From JAZKFP01 sp040386355 (GTDB lineage: Bacteria > Pseudomonadota > Gammaproteobacteria > Pseudomonadales > UBA6940), in the NCBI GenBank assembly GCA_040386355.1, contig JAZKFP010000328.1, positions 1 through 8,346 on the forward strand: DNA of 8,346 bases. The letters are read 5' to 3'. The notes under the pieces are model-generated. The model worked only from the letters and a program-made list of their open reading frames with translations. It was not told the origin of the DNA and did not search any database. Shown here one piece after another: positions 1 to 7,915 of this stretch. The position numbers and the translations under genes were made by a program. Every line of letters begins with the position of its first letter. Within the stretch, counting starts at the first letter, position 1.

Positions 1-75
1 GGTTTTCGTCATGCAAGTATCCTAATTAAAAACCCATTTCGGCTGAGTGAAGTTATGCAACGAGTTGTTTGCTAA
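1..75 (+). CDS. Possible C-terminal tail of an upstream gene (partial)
   Basis: Frame 1 is open from the left edge for 24 codons to a TAA at 73-75; the other two forward frames stop within about 30 bases. The tail contains ILIKNPFRLSEVMQRVV, which faintly recalls the end of a response-regulator receiver domain (conserved Lys-Pro-Phe followed by an amphipathic last helix), although an extra Asn sits between the Lys and Pro. An open stretch this short is expected by chance about a third of the time, so the call rests only on that weak resemblance. No terminator hairpin follows the stop. It may equally be non-coding. Confidence 0.2.
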   Translation, partial: GFRHASILIKNPFRLSEVMQRVVC

Positions 76-216
76 ATGAAACAGTCCACCAGTTACGATC
101 TTTATTTTACGAGTTCTATTTTAATTTTTTGTTGGCTCATATATTAGGGTTGTTGACGTTGACGCGTTTGATGATACGACGACACAACCCAGTCTAATTC
201 TTTTCTATTATGCCCT

Positions 217-245
217 TTGTATCGCTGATCTTCGCTGTGTAGAAT
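217..245 (+). promoter_or_regulatory. Candidate sigma70 promoter for gltBD
   Basis: TTGTAT at 217-222 and TAGAAT at 240-245 are separated by 17 bases. The -10 matches consensus at 5 of 6 positions and the -35 at 3 of 6. The start would fall near 252, giving a leader of about 80 bases. An alternative is TTGACG at 153-158 with TACGAC at 175-180 (16-base spacer), which has a better -35 but a poor -10. This is a by-eye call with no experimental support. Confidence 0.3.
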
Positions 246-321
246 AGCGAGTTCGCTTCGGTGACCGGTTTCAATTGGCAGATTCAAAATAGTGTCTCGT
301 GCTGGCGTGCTTTTTCAAAGC

Positions 322-326
322 AGAGG
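322..326 (+). promoter_or_regulatory. gltB ribosome binding site
   Basis: AGAGG lies 5 bases upstream of the ATG at 332 and is followed by a T, giving a good Shine-Dalgarno match. It decides the start: the in-frame GTG at 299, just after an in-frame TAG at 290-292, has no comparable site and would add 11 residues that do not look like GltB. Confidence 0.75.
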
Positions 327-331
327 TAAAC

Positions 332-3300
332 ATGCAGGGTTTGTACAGTATAAAAGATGATGTGAAAGATAACTGTGGCTTTGGTTTGATTGCTCATACC
401 AAGGGTTATCCGAGTCATGATTTATTAAAAACCGCAATTGAATCGTTGACCTGCATGACGCACCGCGGCGGTATTGCGTCCGATGGCCGTACAGGCGATG
501 GCTGCGGCTTATTACTGCAAAAGCCCGATGGATTTTTTCGAGCTGTTGCACTCGAGCAAGGCATTACCTTATCCAAATTATACGGCGTAGGAATGCTGTT
601 TCTAAGTCGCGATCCCAACCAAGCTCAAGCAGCGCGCGATGAAATTGAAAAACAATGTTTAAGTGAAAATTTAAAAGTTTTAGGTTGGCGCGTAGTTCCT
701 ACAGATAATTCCGTATGCGGTGAAATTGCTTTATCTGATTTACCGCACATTGAACAGGTGTTTGTTGTACCTGAAGAGAAGATGAGCGACATCGAATTTA
801 ATCGACGCTTGTTTTTCGTTCGTCGTTATACCGAGAAAACAATTACGGATCCGGGTTTTTACGTCTGTAGTTTGTCATCGCGTGTTGTGGTCTACAAAGG
901 CCTCGTCATGCCGATTGATTTACCAGTATTTTTTAAAGATTTATCGGACGTCCGTTTGGAAACTGCCATCTGTGTTTTCCATCAACGATTTTCTACAAAC
1001 ACCTTGCCACGTTGGCAACTTGCACAGCCTTTCCGATTCCTTGCGCACAATGGTGAAATTAATACCATTACTGGTAACCGTAATTGGTCGGTTGCGCGTA
1101 CGCCAAAATTTGAATCTGAAAAATTACCGAATCTCAAAGAAATTGCGCCTTTAGTGAATCGTACCGGTTCTGATTCTTCCGCCATGGATAATATGTTAGA
1201 AATTTTATTAACCGGCGGAATGAATCCTTTCCGTGCATTGCGAATGATGATGCCGCCGGCTTGGCAAAATCACGAAGCCTATGATTCTGACTTGCGTGCA
1301 TTTTACGAATACAACTCGATGCATATGGAGCCATGGGATGGTCCAGCTGGAATCGTATTAACCGAAGGTCGATACGCAATTTGTTTATTGGACCGTAATG
1401 GTCTGCGTCCTGCGCGTTGGGTACTTACTAAAAATGATTACATCACCTTAGCGTCTGAAGTTGGAACCTACGGTTATCGACCCGAAGATGTGGTTGCAAA
1501 AGGTCGTGTTGGTCCTGGACAAATTTTCGCGGTTGACACTCAAACCGGTGAATTACTGCGTACCAACGATATTGATCAACGTTTAAAAGGTCGTCATCCG
1601 TATAAAAAATGGTTGAAATATCGTGCCCTGCGAATTGAAGCGCCGTCGCCTTTTATTACTCCAGTTGCATCGACTCTTTTAAATGAAGAACAGCTTGTCG
1701 CGTTTCAAAAAGCATTTAATGTGACAACTGAAGAGCGTAATCAAATTCTTCGTCCACTTGCGGAAAGTGCGCAAGAAGCGGTTGGCTCAATGGGTGACGA
1801 TACGCCGATCGCAGTTTTATCATCACGTAATCGTTCACCATACGATTATTTTCGTCAGCAGTTTGCACAGGTCACAAATCCTCCAATTGATCCATTGCGA
1901 GAAGCAGTGGTTATGTCGTTGGAAACTTGTTTAGGAACTGAGCGAAATGTATTTGGCGAAACTGAAGATCATGCCGACCGCATTATTTTAACGTCGCCCG
2001 TTTTGTCGCATGAGATGTTCCATCAAGTGGTTCAAGTACCGCGTTCGAATTACGGTGTTGAAACCATTGACTTGCATTACCCACAAGAAGTCACCTTAGA
2101 ACATGCCATCCGCAAAATTTGCGATCAAGCGGAAGAAGCAGTACGTGCTGGTAAAGTATTAATGGTATTAACAGATCGCCATATGCGTGCTGATCATTTA
2201 CCGATTCATGCTGCATTTGCTACCGGCGCTGTGCATCATCGTTTGTTAAATCATGGTTTACGTTGCAACTGCAATATTATTGTTGAAACCGGAACCACAC
2301 GAGATCCTCATCATTTCGCCGTATTAATTGGCTTTGGTGCGACTGCGGTGTACCCGTATTTAACGTTAGAAATTTTAACGTCCATGTCGCGTGCAGGAAT
2401 TCTTGCGTTAACGCCGCCTGAATGTCATGCGAATTATTGCAAAGGTATTAACAAAGGTTTGTTGAAAGTTCTTTCAAAAATGGGAATTTCAACGGTTGCT
2501 TCTTACCGTGGTGCGCAATTATTTGAAGCAGTTGGTGTACACGATGAAGTTGTTGAACTGTGTTTCCATGGGGTAAGCAGTCGAATTCAAGGTGCGCGAT
2601 TTGTTGATTTCCATCGAGATCAATCATTATTGATGGAACGTGCGTGCAAAAAACGCATTCCGTTAGATCCAGGTGGAATTTTAAAATACGTTCATAACTC
2701 CGAATACCACATGGTAAATCCGGATGTTGTAACGACGTTGCATCGTGCTGTGCGTTCTGGAAATTACAATGACTATAAAGAATACGCAGCAATCGTAAAC
2801 GATCGTGGTTTTTATGCGCTTCGTGATTTACTGCATATTAAGCCTGCGCAAAAAGCGTTTCCAATTGACGACGTAGAACCGATTGAAAATATTTTAAAAC
2901 GATTTGATTCTGCTGGAATGTCGTTAGGAGCTTTGTCGCCGGAAGCGCATGAGACATTAGCGACTGCAATGAATCGATTAGGCGGCCGTTCAAACTCTGG
3001 TGAAGGCGGAGAAGATCCTGCACGTTATGGAACCGAACGCGTTTCTAAAATCAAGCAAGTTGCTTCAGGTCGATTCGGTGTAACGCCACATTATTTGGTC
3101 AGCGCAGAAGTGTTGCAAATTAAAATTGCACAAGGTGCGAAACCGGGTGAAGGCGGACAATTACCGGGTGGTAAAGTAAATAAATTAATTGCTCGTTTGC
3201 GATTCTCTGTGCCTGGCGTAACGTTAATTTCTCCACCACCGCATCATGATATTTATTCAATTGAAGATTTAGCGCAGTTAATTTTTGATTTAAAACAAGT

Positions 3301-4780
3301 GAATCCAACCGCGTTAGTGTCGGTGAAACTCGTATCAGAACCCGGCGTTGGCACTATCGCTGCGGGTGTTGCAAAAGCCTACGCGGATTTAATTACGATT
3401 TCTGGACACGATGGCGGTACCGCTGCAAGTCCAATTACCTCGATTCGCTACGCTGGATCGCCTTGGGAATTAGGATTAAGCGAAGCGCAGCAAGCATTAC
3501 GGGCGAATAAATTGCGGGGTAAAATTCGTCTACAAACCGATGGCGGTTTAAAAACCGGTTTAGACGTTGTAAAAGCCGCAATTTTAGGCGCAGAAAGTTT
3601 TGGTTTCGGTACCATGCCGATGGTTGCATTGGGCTGTAAATATCTGCGTATTTGTCACCTTAATAACTGCGCAACGGGTGTTGCAACTCAGCAAGATGTT
3701 TTGCGCGAGCAGCATTACATTGGTGAAGTTGAAATGGCGATGAATTTCTTTAAATTTGTTGCACATGAAACTCGCGAGTGGTTGTCATATCTAGGCGTGC
3801 AGAAAATTACCGATTTAATTGGGCGGTTTGATTTATTTGATGTATTGCCAGGGATCACCGAGAAACAACAAAATATTGATTTATCACGTTTGCTTGCAGA
3901 ACCAGATGTGAATGATGATGTGCCTCGTTTTTGCCAAGTATCTCGTAATCCACCCTTTGACCAAGGCGCATTAGCAGAAAGAATGGTTGCAGATGCGTTG
4001 CATGCGATCGAAACTAAAACACCCATTACGTTGGAATACCGAATCACAAATTGTGATCGTTCTATTGGTGCACGTTTATCAGGTGAAATTGCGAAACGTC
4101 ATGGCGATCAAGGCATGGCGGACACGCCAGTTCAAATTCAATTGAAAGGAAATGCTGGGCAAAGTCTTGGTGTTTGGAACGCTGGTGGATTACATCTATT
4201 TTTGGAAGGTGACAGCAACGATTACGTCGGCAAAGGTATGGCTGGCGGTAAAATTGTTATTGTTCCGCCCATCGCAAGTACATTTAAAAGCCAAGTTACA
4301 CCAATTATGGGAAATACTTGTTTATACGGTGCGACCGGCGGACATTTGTACGCATCAGGAACTGCGGGTGAACGATTCGCTGTTCGTAATTCCGGTGCCA
4401 TTGCAATGATTGAAGGTGCTGGCGATCACTGTTGTGAATATATGACAGGCGGTGTTGTGGTTGTGTTAGGTAAAACTGGATACAACTTCGGCGCTGGTAT
4501 GACCGGTGGATTTGCATACGTGTTAGATCAAGAGCAAGGTTTTGCAGATCGCTATAATCGTGATCTTGTAGAAATTACTCGTTTGCACAGTGAATCAATG
4601 AACGCACATCGTAATCATTTAATGTCGTTAATCGAAGAATTTGTGTTTGAAACCCGCAGTGAGTGGGGCGAAACCATTTTAGAAAATTTCGATGACTATG
4701 TGGGTCAATTTTGGTTAGTAAAACCAAAAGCTGCTGATTTTCAGCAGTTATTAAGCAGCATTCGTTCAAACCCAGCTTAG
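332..4780 (+). CDS. gltB: Glutamate synthase (NADPH) large subunit, GOGAT alpha chain
   Basis: GltB makes glutamate: it hydrolyses glutamine in its N-terminal domain and channels the ammonia to 2-oxoglutarate, using electrons from GltD; the enzyme is cytoplasmic. The 1482-aa product has the usual bacterial length (about 1480-1520). Residues 1-14 are a short propeptide before Cys15 in the motif DNCGFGL; in the family this Cys becomes the N-terminal nucleophile of the class II amidotransferase. HNGE at 239-242 belongs to the same domain. The FMN synthase domain carries GEGGED at 890-895 and GHDGGT at 1025-1030. Cys1102, Cys1108 and Cys1113 are spaced as ligands of the [3Fe-4S] cluster. From about 1270 the Gly-rich C-terminal beta-helix domain is evident (GNAGQSLGVWNAGG, MTGG at 1371). 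The ATG at 332 is chosen for its AGAGG site. The frame is intact with no missing key residue seen. gltD follows 30 bases later, implying one operon. Confidence 0.98.
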   Translation: MQGLYSIKDDVKDNCGFGLIAHTKGYPSHDLLKTAIESLTCMTHRGGIASDGRTGDGCGLLLQKPDGFFRAVALEQGITLSKLYGVGMLFLSRDPNQAQAARDEIEKQCLSENLKVLGWRVVPTDNSVCGEIALSDLPHIEQVFVVPEEKMSDIEFNRRLFFVRRYTEKTITDPGFYVCSLSSRVVVYKGLVMPIDLPVFFKDLSDVRLETAICVFHQRFSTNTLPRWQLAQPFRFLAHNGEINTITGNRNWSVARTPKFESEKLPNLKEIAPLVNRTGSDSSAMDNMLEILLTGGMNPFRALRMMMPPAWQNHEAYDSDLRAFYEYNSMHMEPWDGPAGIVLTEGRYAICLLDRNGLRPARWVLTKNDYITLASEVGTYGYRPEDVVAKGRVGPGQIFAVDTQTGELLRTNDIDQRLKGRHPYKKWLKYRALRIEAPSPFITPVASTLLNEEQLVAFQKAFNVTTEERNQILRPLAESAQEAVGSMGDDTPIAVLSSRNRSPYDYFRQQFAQVTNPPIDPLREAVVMSLETCLGTERNVFGETEDHADRIILTSPVLSHEMFHQVVQVPRSNYGVETIDLHYPQEVTLEHAIRKICDQAEEAVRAGKVLMVLTDRHMRADHLPIHAAFATGAVHHRLLNHGLRCNCNIIVETGTTRDPHHFAVLIGFGATAVYPYLTLEILTSMSRAGILALTPPECHANYCKGINKGLLKVLSKMGISTVASYRGAQLFEAVGVHDEVVELCFHGVSSRIQGARFVDFHRDQSLLMERACKKRIPLDPGGILKYVHNSEYHMVNPDVVTTLHRAVRSGNYNDYKEYAAIVNDRGFYALRDLLHIKPAQKAFPIDDVEPIENILKRFDSAGMSLGALSPEAHETLATAMNRLGGRSNSGEGGEDPARYGTERVSKIKQVASGRFGVTPHYLVSAEVLQIKIAQGAKPGEGGQLPGGKVNKLIARLRFSVPGVTLISPPPHHDIYSIEDLAQLIFDLKQVNPTALVSVKLVSEPGVGTIAAGVAKAYADLITISGHDGGTAASPITSIRYAGSPWELGLSEAQQALRANKLRGKIRLQTDGGLKTGLDVVKAAILGAESFGFGTMPMVALGCKYLRICHLNNCATGVATQQDVLREQHYIGEVEMAMNFFKFVAHETREWLSYLGVQKITDLIGRFDLFDVLPGITEKQQNIDLSRLLAEPDVNDDVPRFCQVSRNPPFDQGALAERMVADALHAIETKTPITLEYRITNCDRSIGARLSGEIAKRHGDQGMADTPVQIQLKGNAGQSLGVWNAGGLHLFLEGDSNDYVGKGMAGGKIVIVPPIASTFKSQVTPIMGNTCLYGATGGHLYASGTAGERFAVRNSGAIAMIEGAGDHCCEYMTGGVVVVLGKTGYNFGAGMTGGFAYVLDQEQGFADRYNRDLVEITRLHSESMNAHRNHLMSLIEEFVFETRSEWGETILENFDDYVGQFWLVKPKAADFQQLLSSIRSNPA

Positions 4781-4796
4781 TTATTCAGAATTAGTC

Positions 4797-4800
4797 GAGG
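4797..4800 (+). promoter_or_regulatory. gltD ribosome binding site
   Basis: GAGG sits 10 bases before the ATG at 4811 in the 30-base gltB-gltD spacer. The spacing is slightly long, but it is the only purine-rich site there, and the ATG gives the N-terminus expected for GltD. Confidence 0.5.
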
Positions 4801-4810
4801 TAGTTTCGTT

Positions 4811-6387
4811 ATGGTGGAACAAGTTAAAAACGTCTTTCAATTTCTTGACGTGCCTAGAAAAGATCCACAGCGCAAATCGCTGAAAGAAAGAAAAAAGAAA
4901 TACGTTGAAATNNNNNNNNNNNNNNNNNNNNNNNNNNNNNNNNNNNNNNNNNNNNNNNNNNNNNNNNNNNNNNNNNNNNNNNNNNNNNNNNNNNNNNNNN
5001 NNNNNNNNNNNGAAAAGATCCACAGCGCAAATCGCTGAAAGAAAGAAAAAAGAAATACGTTGAAATTTACCAACCGTTTAAACAAACCGACGCAGTCACG
5101 CAATCGTATCGTTGTTTAGATTGTGGCAATCCGTATTGCGAATGGAAATGTCCAGTTCATAACTACATTCCGAATTGGTTGCAGTTAGTGACAGAAGGCA
5201 AGATTTTAGAAGCTGCAGAGTTGTGTCATCAGACGAATTCTTTACCTGAAGTGTGTGGCCGAGTTTGTCCACAAGATCGATTGTGCGAAGGCGCTTGTAC
5301 TCTAAACGACGGTTTTGGTGCAGTGACAATCGGTGCAGTAGAAAAACACATTACTGATACGGCCTTTGCATTAGGTTGGCGTCCAAATTTATCCGACGTT
5401 GTAAAAACCGATTTTAAAGTTGCGATCATTGGTGCAGGCCCTGCGGGTTTAGCATGTGCAGATGTACTTGCACGTAATGGAGTTTCATCAACTGTATTTG
5501 ATCGTTATCCGGAAATTGGTGGCTTACTCACTTTTGGTATTCCAGAATTTAAACTTGAAAAAAATGTAATGTCGTTGCGTCGACAAGTTTTCTCAGACAT
5601 GGGAATCGAGTTTCGATTAAATACCGAAGTAGGCGCCGATGTAACAATGCAGGAACTACTTGATCAATACGATGCCGTATTTCTCGGAACTGGCACCTAC
5701 AACACCATGAAAGGTGATTTTCCAGGTGAGACATTAACCGGTGTGCATGAAGCATTATCGTTTTTAATTTCGAATGTGAATCGCCATTTAGGTTTTGAAA
5801 AAAGCCCAGAAGATTTCGTGTCAATGGAAGGCAAGCGCGTTGTAGTACTGGGTGGTGGTGATACTGCGATGGACTGTAATCGCACATCAATTCGCCAAGG
5901 TGCTACTTCAGTAAGCTGTGTCTATCGTCGAGATGAACAAAATATGCCAGGTTCACGTCGTGAAGTAAAAAATGCGCGTGAAGAAGGTGTGGAATTTTTA
6001 TTTAATCGACAACCAATCGCAGTACTTGGTGAAAACGGTCATGTCACCGGTTTGCAAGTTATTGAAACACGCTTAGGTGAGCCCGATGCAAAAGGGCGTC
6101 GTAGTCCTGAAGAAATTCCAGGTAGCGAAACCATTATTCCAGCAGACGCAATTATTGTAGCCTTTGGATTTAGACCAAGCCCTGCAGAATGGATGCATGA
6201 AATTGGAATTGAAGTTGATAACTCAGGTCGTGTTATCGCGCCAGAACATCAAACGCTGCCATTTCAAACGACCAATCCAAAAGTATTTGCAGGTGGTGAT
6301 ATGGTACGTGGATCGGATTTAGTAGTGACGGCAGTTTGGGAAGGGAGACAGGCTGCCGAAGGTATCCTTCGCATGCTTGATGTTTAA
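4811..6387 (+). CDS. gltD: Glutamate synthase (NADPH) small subunit, interrupted by an assembly gap
   Basis: GltD is the beta chain of glutamate synthase. It oxidises NADPH at FAD and passes electrons through iron-sulfur clusters to GltB. As written, the reading frame is broken by 100 Ns plus a repeated 55 bases. Removing 155 bases (4912-5066) joins both halves in frame into 473 residues; the usual length is about 472. Numbering below is for that joined protein. The N-terminus has two Cys groups, 50/53/58/62 (RCLDCGNPYCEWKCP) and 97/101/107/111 (VCGRVCPQDRLCEGAC), which in the family hold [4Fe-4S] clusters. GAGPAG at 156-161 is the FAD Rossmann motif, GGGDTA at 296-301 the NADPH motif, and AGGD at 442-445 the C-terminal FAD contact. 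All expected elements are present, so I call it an intact gene, not a pseudogene. It is co-oriented with gltB and probably co-transcribed. Confidence 0.96.
4857..4911 (+). repeat. First copy of 55-base duplicate flanking the scaffold gap
   Basis: This 55-base stretch of gltD ends exactly where the N run begins and is identical to 5012-5066. It encodes the Arg/Lys-rich segment ending KKKYVE. It is best read as the end of one contig overlapping the start of the next, not as a biological repeat. Confidence 0.93.
4912..5011. other. Assembly gap of 100 Ns
   Basis: Exactly 100 undetermined bases lie inside gltD. One hundred is a conventional placeholder for a gap of unknown size, so the number carries no distance information. 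The identical ends on both sides indicate that no real sequence is missing here. Confidence 0.97.
5012..5066 (+). repeat. Second copy of 55-base duplicate flanking the scaffold gap
   Basis: Identical to 4857-4911 and starts at the first base after the Ns. The sequence then continues into codons giving IYQPF, which joins naturally to KKKYVE of the first copy, as in other GltD proteins. The length of 55 equals a commonly used de Bruijn k-mer size. Confidence 0.93.
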
Positions 6388-6507
6388 TACCTTCCCAAAA
6401 TGTTTTCCCGGTTGTTGCGATGTTTACTCGCCTGCTCACATAATTTTCAGTATGCTCCGCGGCCTCATAAACACCGCGCCTACGGGAAATTCATTTTGGG
6501 TTTGGTA
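6388..6507. repeat. ~120-base imperfect palindrome directly after gltD (MITE-like or extragenic palindrome)
   Basis: The arms pair in nested blocks. TACC 6388-6391 pairs with GGTA 6504-6507, CCCAAAATG 6394-6402 with CATTTTGGG 6492-6500, and TTTCCCG 6404-6410 with CGGGAAA 6483-6489. GCGATGTTTA 6417-6426 pairs with TAAACACCGC 6468-6477 with one mismatch, and CATA 6439-6442 with TATG 6451-6454 near the centre. Small unequal internal loops separate the blocks. An alternative local hairpin is CGCGG 6458-6462 with CCGCG 6474-6478. The element starts at the base after the gltD TAA, so a transcript would end in a very long hairpin that could protect the 3' end or slow polymerase. If TA at both ends is a target duplication, it could be a small non-autonomous transposon remnant. 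It encodes no protein that I recognise. Confidence 0.75.
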
Positions 6508-6550
6508 TTTCCAAAAATCATCAGTGGTTTAAAGTTTTAAAAAAGAAGTA

Positions 6551-6586
6551 TTACCTGGATTCCCGCGAAGGCGGGAATCCAGGTAA
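6551..6586. repeat. Perfect 16-bp inverted repeat, dRS3-like
   Basis: TTACCTGGATTCCCGC (6551-6566) and its exact reverse complement (6571-6586) enclose a GAAG loop. The core fits ATTCCC-N8-GGGAAT, the pattern of the dRS3 repeat known from Neisseria; similar G+C-rich hairpins are scattered between genes in many proteobacteria. No T run follows on the + strand. On the - strand the stem is followed a few bases later by a run of six Ts (6540-6545 region), so it is more terminator-like in that direction. Confidence 0.85.
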
Positions 6587-6615
6587 CGGATAATATGATG
6601 TTTCATCTTGCCTAG

Positions 6616-6635
6616 ATTCTCGCTTTCGCGGGAAT
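6616..6635. repeat. Second, degenerate dRS3-like hairpin
   Basis: ATTCTCGC (6616-6623) pairs with GCGGGAAT (6628-6635) around a TTTC loop, with one T-G mismatch that would still pair as U-G in RNA. It shares the core of the perfect hairpin centred 57 bases upstream and is flanked by CCTAG on the left and GACG on the right. It looks like a diverged copy of the same repeat family. Confidence 0.65.
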
Positions 6636-6734
6636 GACGCTAAGAATTAAAAAATCGTTTGCTACTTCATCGTTTATTCGTTGTGGATGTGTCCATACAG
6701 CAATTTAAATTACTTTCTATAAGAAACTCTGCTT
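6636..6734 (+). promoter_or_regulatory. hemE upstream region with candidate promoters
   Basis: The best by-eye promoter is TTGTGG at 6681-6686 with TTTAAA at 6704-6709 (17-base spacer; 3 of 6 and 4 of 6 matches). A second -10-like box, TATAAG at 6718-6723, lies 11 bases before the ATG and has no good -35; it would give a nearly leaderless mRNA. No clear Shine-Dalgarno is present before the ATG at 6735, only an AAGAAA stretch. The AATTTAAATT palindrome at 6702-6711 overlaps the first -10. No operator that I recognise is present. Confidence 0.3.
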
Positions 6735-7805
6735 ATGAAAAATGATCTTTTCCTTCGAGCGCTTCGCGGTGAGCCACTTGAGCGCACTCCTATTTGGATC
6801 ATGCGACAGGCAGGGCGTTATTTACCCGAGTATCGTCAAACGCGCCAAAAGGCTGGTGATTTTTTGCAACTCTGCAAGAATCCAGAGTTGGCATGCGAAG
6901 TAACGATGCAGCCTCTAGAGCGTTTTGATTTAGATGCGGCAATTTTATTTTCCGATATTTTAACCATTCCTGATGCTATGGGTTTAGGTTTGCATTTTGT
7001 AGAAGGTGAAGGTCCGCAATTTCATCGCCCCTTAAATACACCAGAAGATTTTAAAAAACTTTCGGTTCCAAATATCGAAGAAACGCTCGGTTATGTCACT
7101 CAAGCTGTACGCGTTATTAAAAAAGAATTAAACAATCGTCTACCGTTAATTGGATTTTCTGGAAGTCCGTGGACGCTTGCCACATATATGATCGAAGGAA
7201 AAGGCACGCGCGAATTTAAAAAAGTTAAAAAATTGTTGTATCAAAATCCAGAAGCTTTTAAAGAACTTTTACGTTTGCTTGCCGATGCCGTTACTGAATA
7301 TCTTCGTGCGCAAATTGATGCAGGAGTTGATGCAGTACAAATATTTGATACGTGGGGTGGCCAACTCAGCGCGCAAACCTATAAAAATGGATCACTTTGG
7401 AGTATGCAACTTGTAATGGATGCGCTTACACAAAGTCATCCACATATTCCCAAAATTTTATTTACTAAAGGCGGGGCACATTGGCTGCCTATTATTTCGC
7501 AAACTAACGCGCAAGCTCTTGGTTTAGATTGGAGCGCAGACCTTCCGAACGTTATTAAATATCTTTCTGCATTACCTGCTCATCAGAAAAAAGCAATTCA
7601 AGGTAATTTAGATCCCGCTGTAATGTTATGCACGCCTGATGTTATTCGTCGCGAAGCAGAAGCAATTCTGCAAGCCGTCGGTACCTATACTGGACATATT
7701 TTTAATCTAGGTCATGGTATTACACCCGATGTTCCACCTGACAATTTAAAAGTTTTAGTTGATTATGTTCATGAGCGCAGTCAAGCCATTCGTAGTTCTT
7801 CGTAA
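6735..7805 (+). CDS. hemE: Uroporphyrinogen decarboxylase
   Basis: HemE removes the four acetate carboxyl groups of uroporphyrinogen III to give coproporphyrinogen III, a cofactor-free cytoplasmic step of haem synthesis. The product is 356 aa, against about 354 in the family. The first signature, PIWIMRQAGRYLPEYR, is at 19-34. Asp74 in LFSDIL matches the catalytic Asp of the family. The second signature, GFSGSPWTLATY, is at 140-151 and ends in the conserved substrate-binding Tyr151. FDTWGG at 204-209 and His327 in FNLGHG at 323-328 complete the active site. The start MKND aligns with the conserved N-terminus and is the natural ATG, although it lacks a clear ribosome binding site. hemE lies 347 bases beyond gltD with repeats between, so it probably has its own promoter. 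No defects seen. Confidence 0.98.
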   Translation: MKNDLFLRALRGEPLERTPIWIMRQAGRYLPEYRQTRQKAGDFLQLCKNPELACEVTMQPLERFDLDAAILFSDILTIPDAMGLGLHFVEGEGPQFHRPLNTPEDFKKLSVPNIEETLGYVTQAVRVIKKELNNRLPLIGFSGSPWTLATYMIEGKGTREFKKVKKLLYQNPEAFKELLRLLADAVTEYLRAQIDAGVDAVQIFDTWGGQLSAQTYKNGSLWSMQLVMDALTQSHPHIPKILFTKGGAHWLPIISQTNAQALGLDWSADLPNVIKYLSALPAHQKKAIQGNLDPAVMLCTPDVIRREAEAILQAVGTYTGHIFNLGHGITPDVPPDNLKVLVDYVHERSQAIRSSS

Positions 7806-7915
7806 ATTTTGATTTAAAATTCCTTACGGTTTCTCTATGGTTAAGAATATTGCAAGGATTTAAAAAATCGCGTAATTAAGGCGTCGGTATTTGTAGATGA
7901 CATTTATCGGGTAAT

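Noticed and set aside
152..164. Tandem GTTGAC GTTGAC as a regulator site
   Set aside because: Two six-base units are too short to separate from chance and match no site I know; kept only as part of an alternative -35.
299..331. GTG at 299 as the gltB start
   Set aside because: It lacks a ribosome binding site and adds residues not seen in GltB; ATG 332 has AGAGG at ideal spacing and leaves a usual short propeptide before Cys15.
2448..2792. 114-aa minus-strand frame inside gltB
   Set aside because: It is antisense to a well-conserved coding region, and its His/Leu/Gln-rich composition is typical of a shadow frame.
4811..5038. A 75-aa plus-strand frame running through the N gap and ending in EKIHSANR
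   Set aside because: It is read through undetermined bases and then the duplicated copy in the wrong frame; the true continuation is gltD after collapsing the overlap.
4857..5066. A genuine direct repeat or mobile insertion inside gltD
   Set aside because: Both copies end exactly at the N run and collapsing them restores a full-length normal GltD, which is better explained by unmerged contig ends.
6233..6439. 68-aa minus-strand frame over the gltD end and palindrome
   Set aside because: Mostly antisense to gltD, with no ribosome binding site or recognisable product; treated as a shadow of gltD and the repeat.
7805..7821. AATTTT-GATTT-AAAATT hairpin at the hemE stop as a terminator
   Set aside because: The stem is six A/T pairs only and no T run follows, so it is too weak to call.
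7897..7914. Five-codon mini-ORF (ATG ACA TTT ATC GGG TAA) before the 69-aa gene
   Set aside because: It has no ribosome binding site or regulatory-peptide feature; its TAA just precedes the Shine-Dalgarno of the real ORF by chance.
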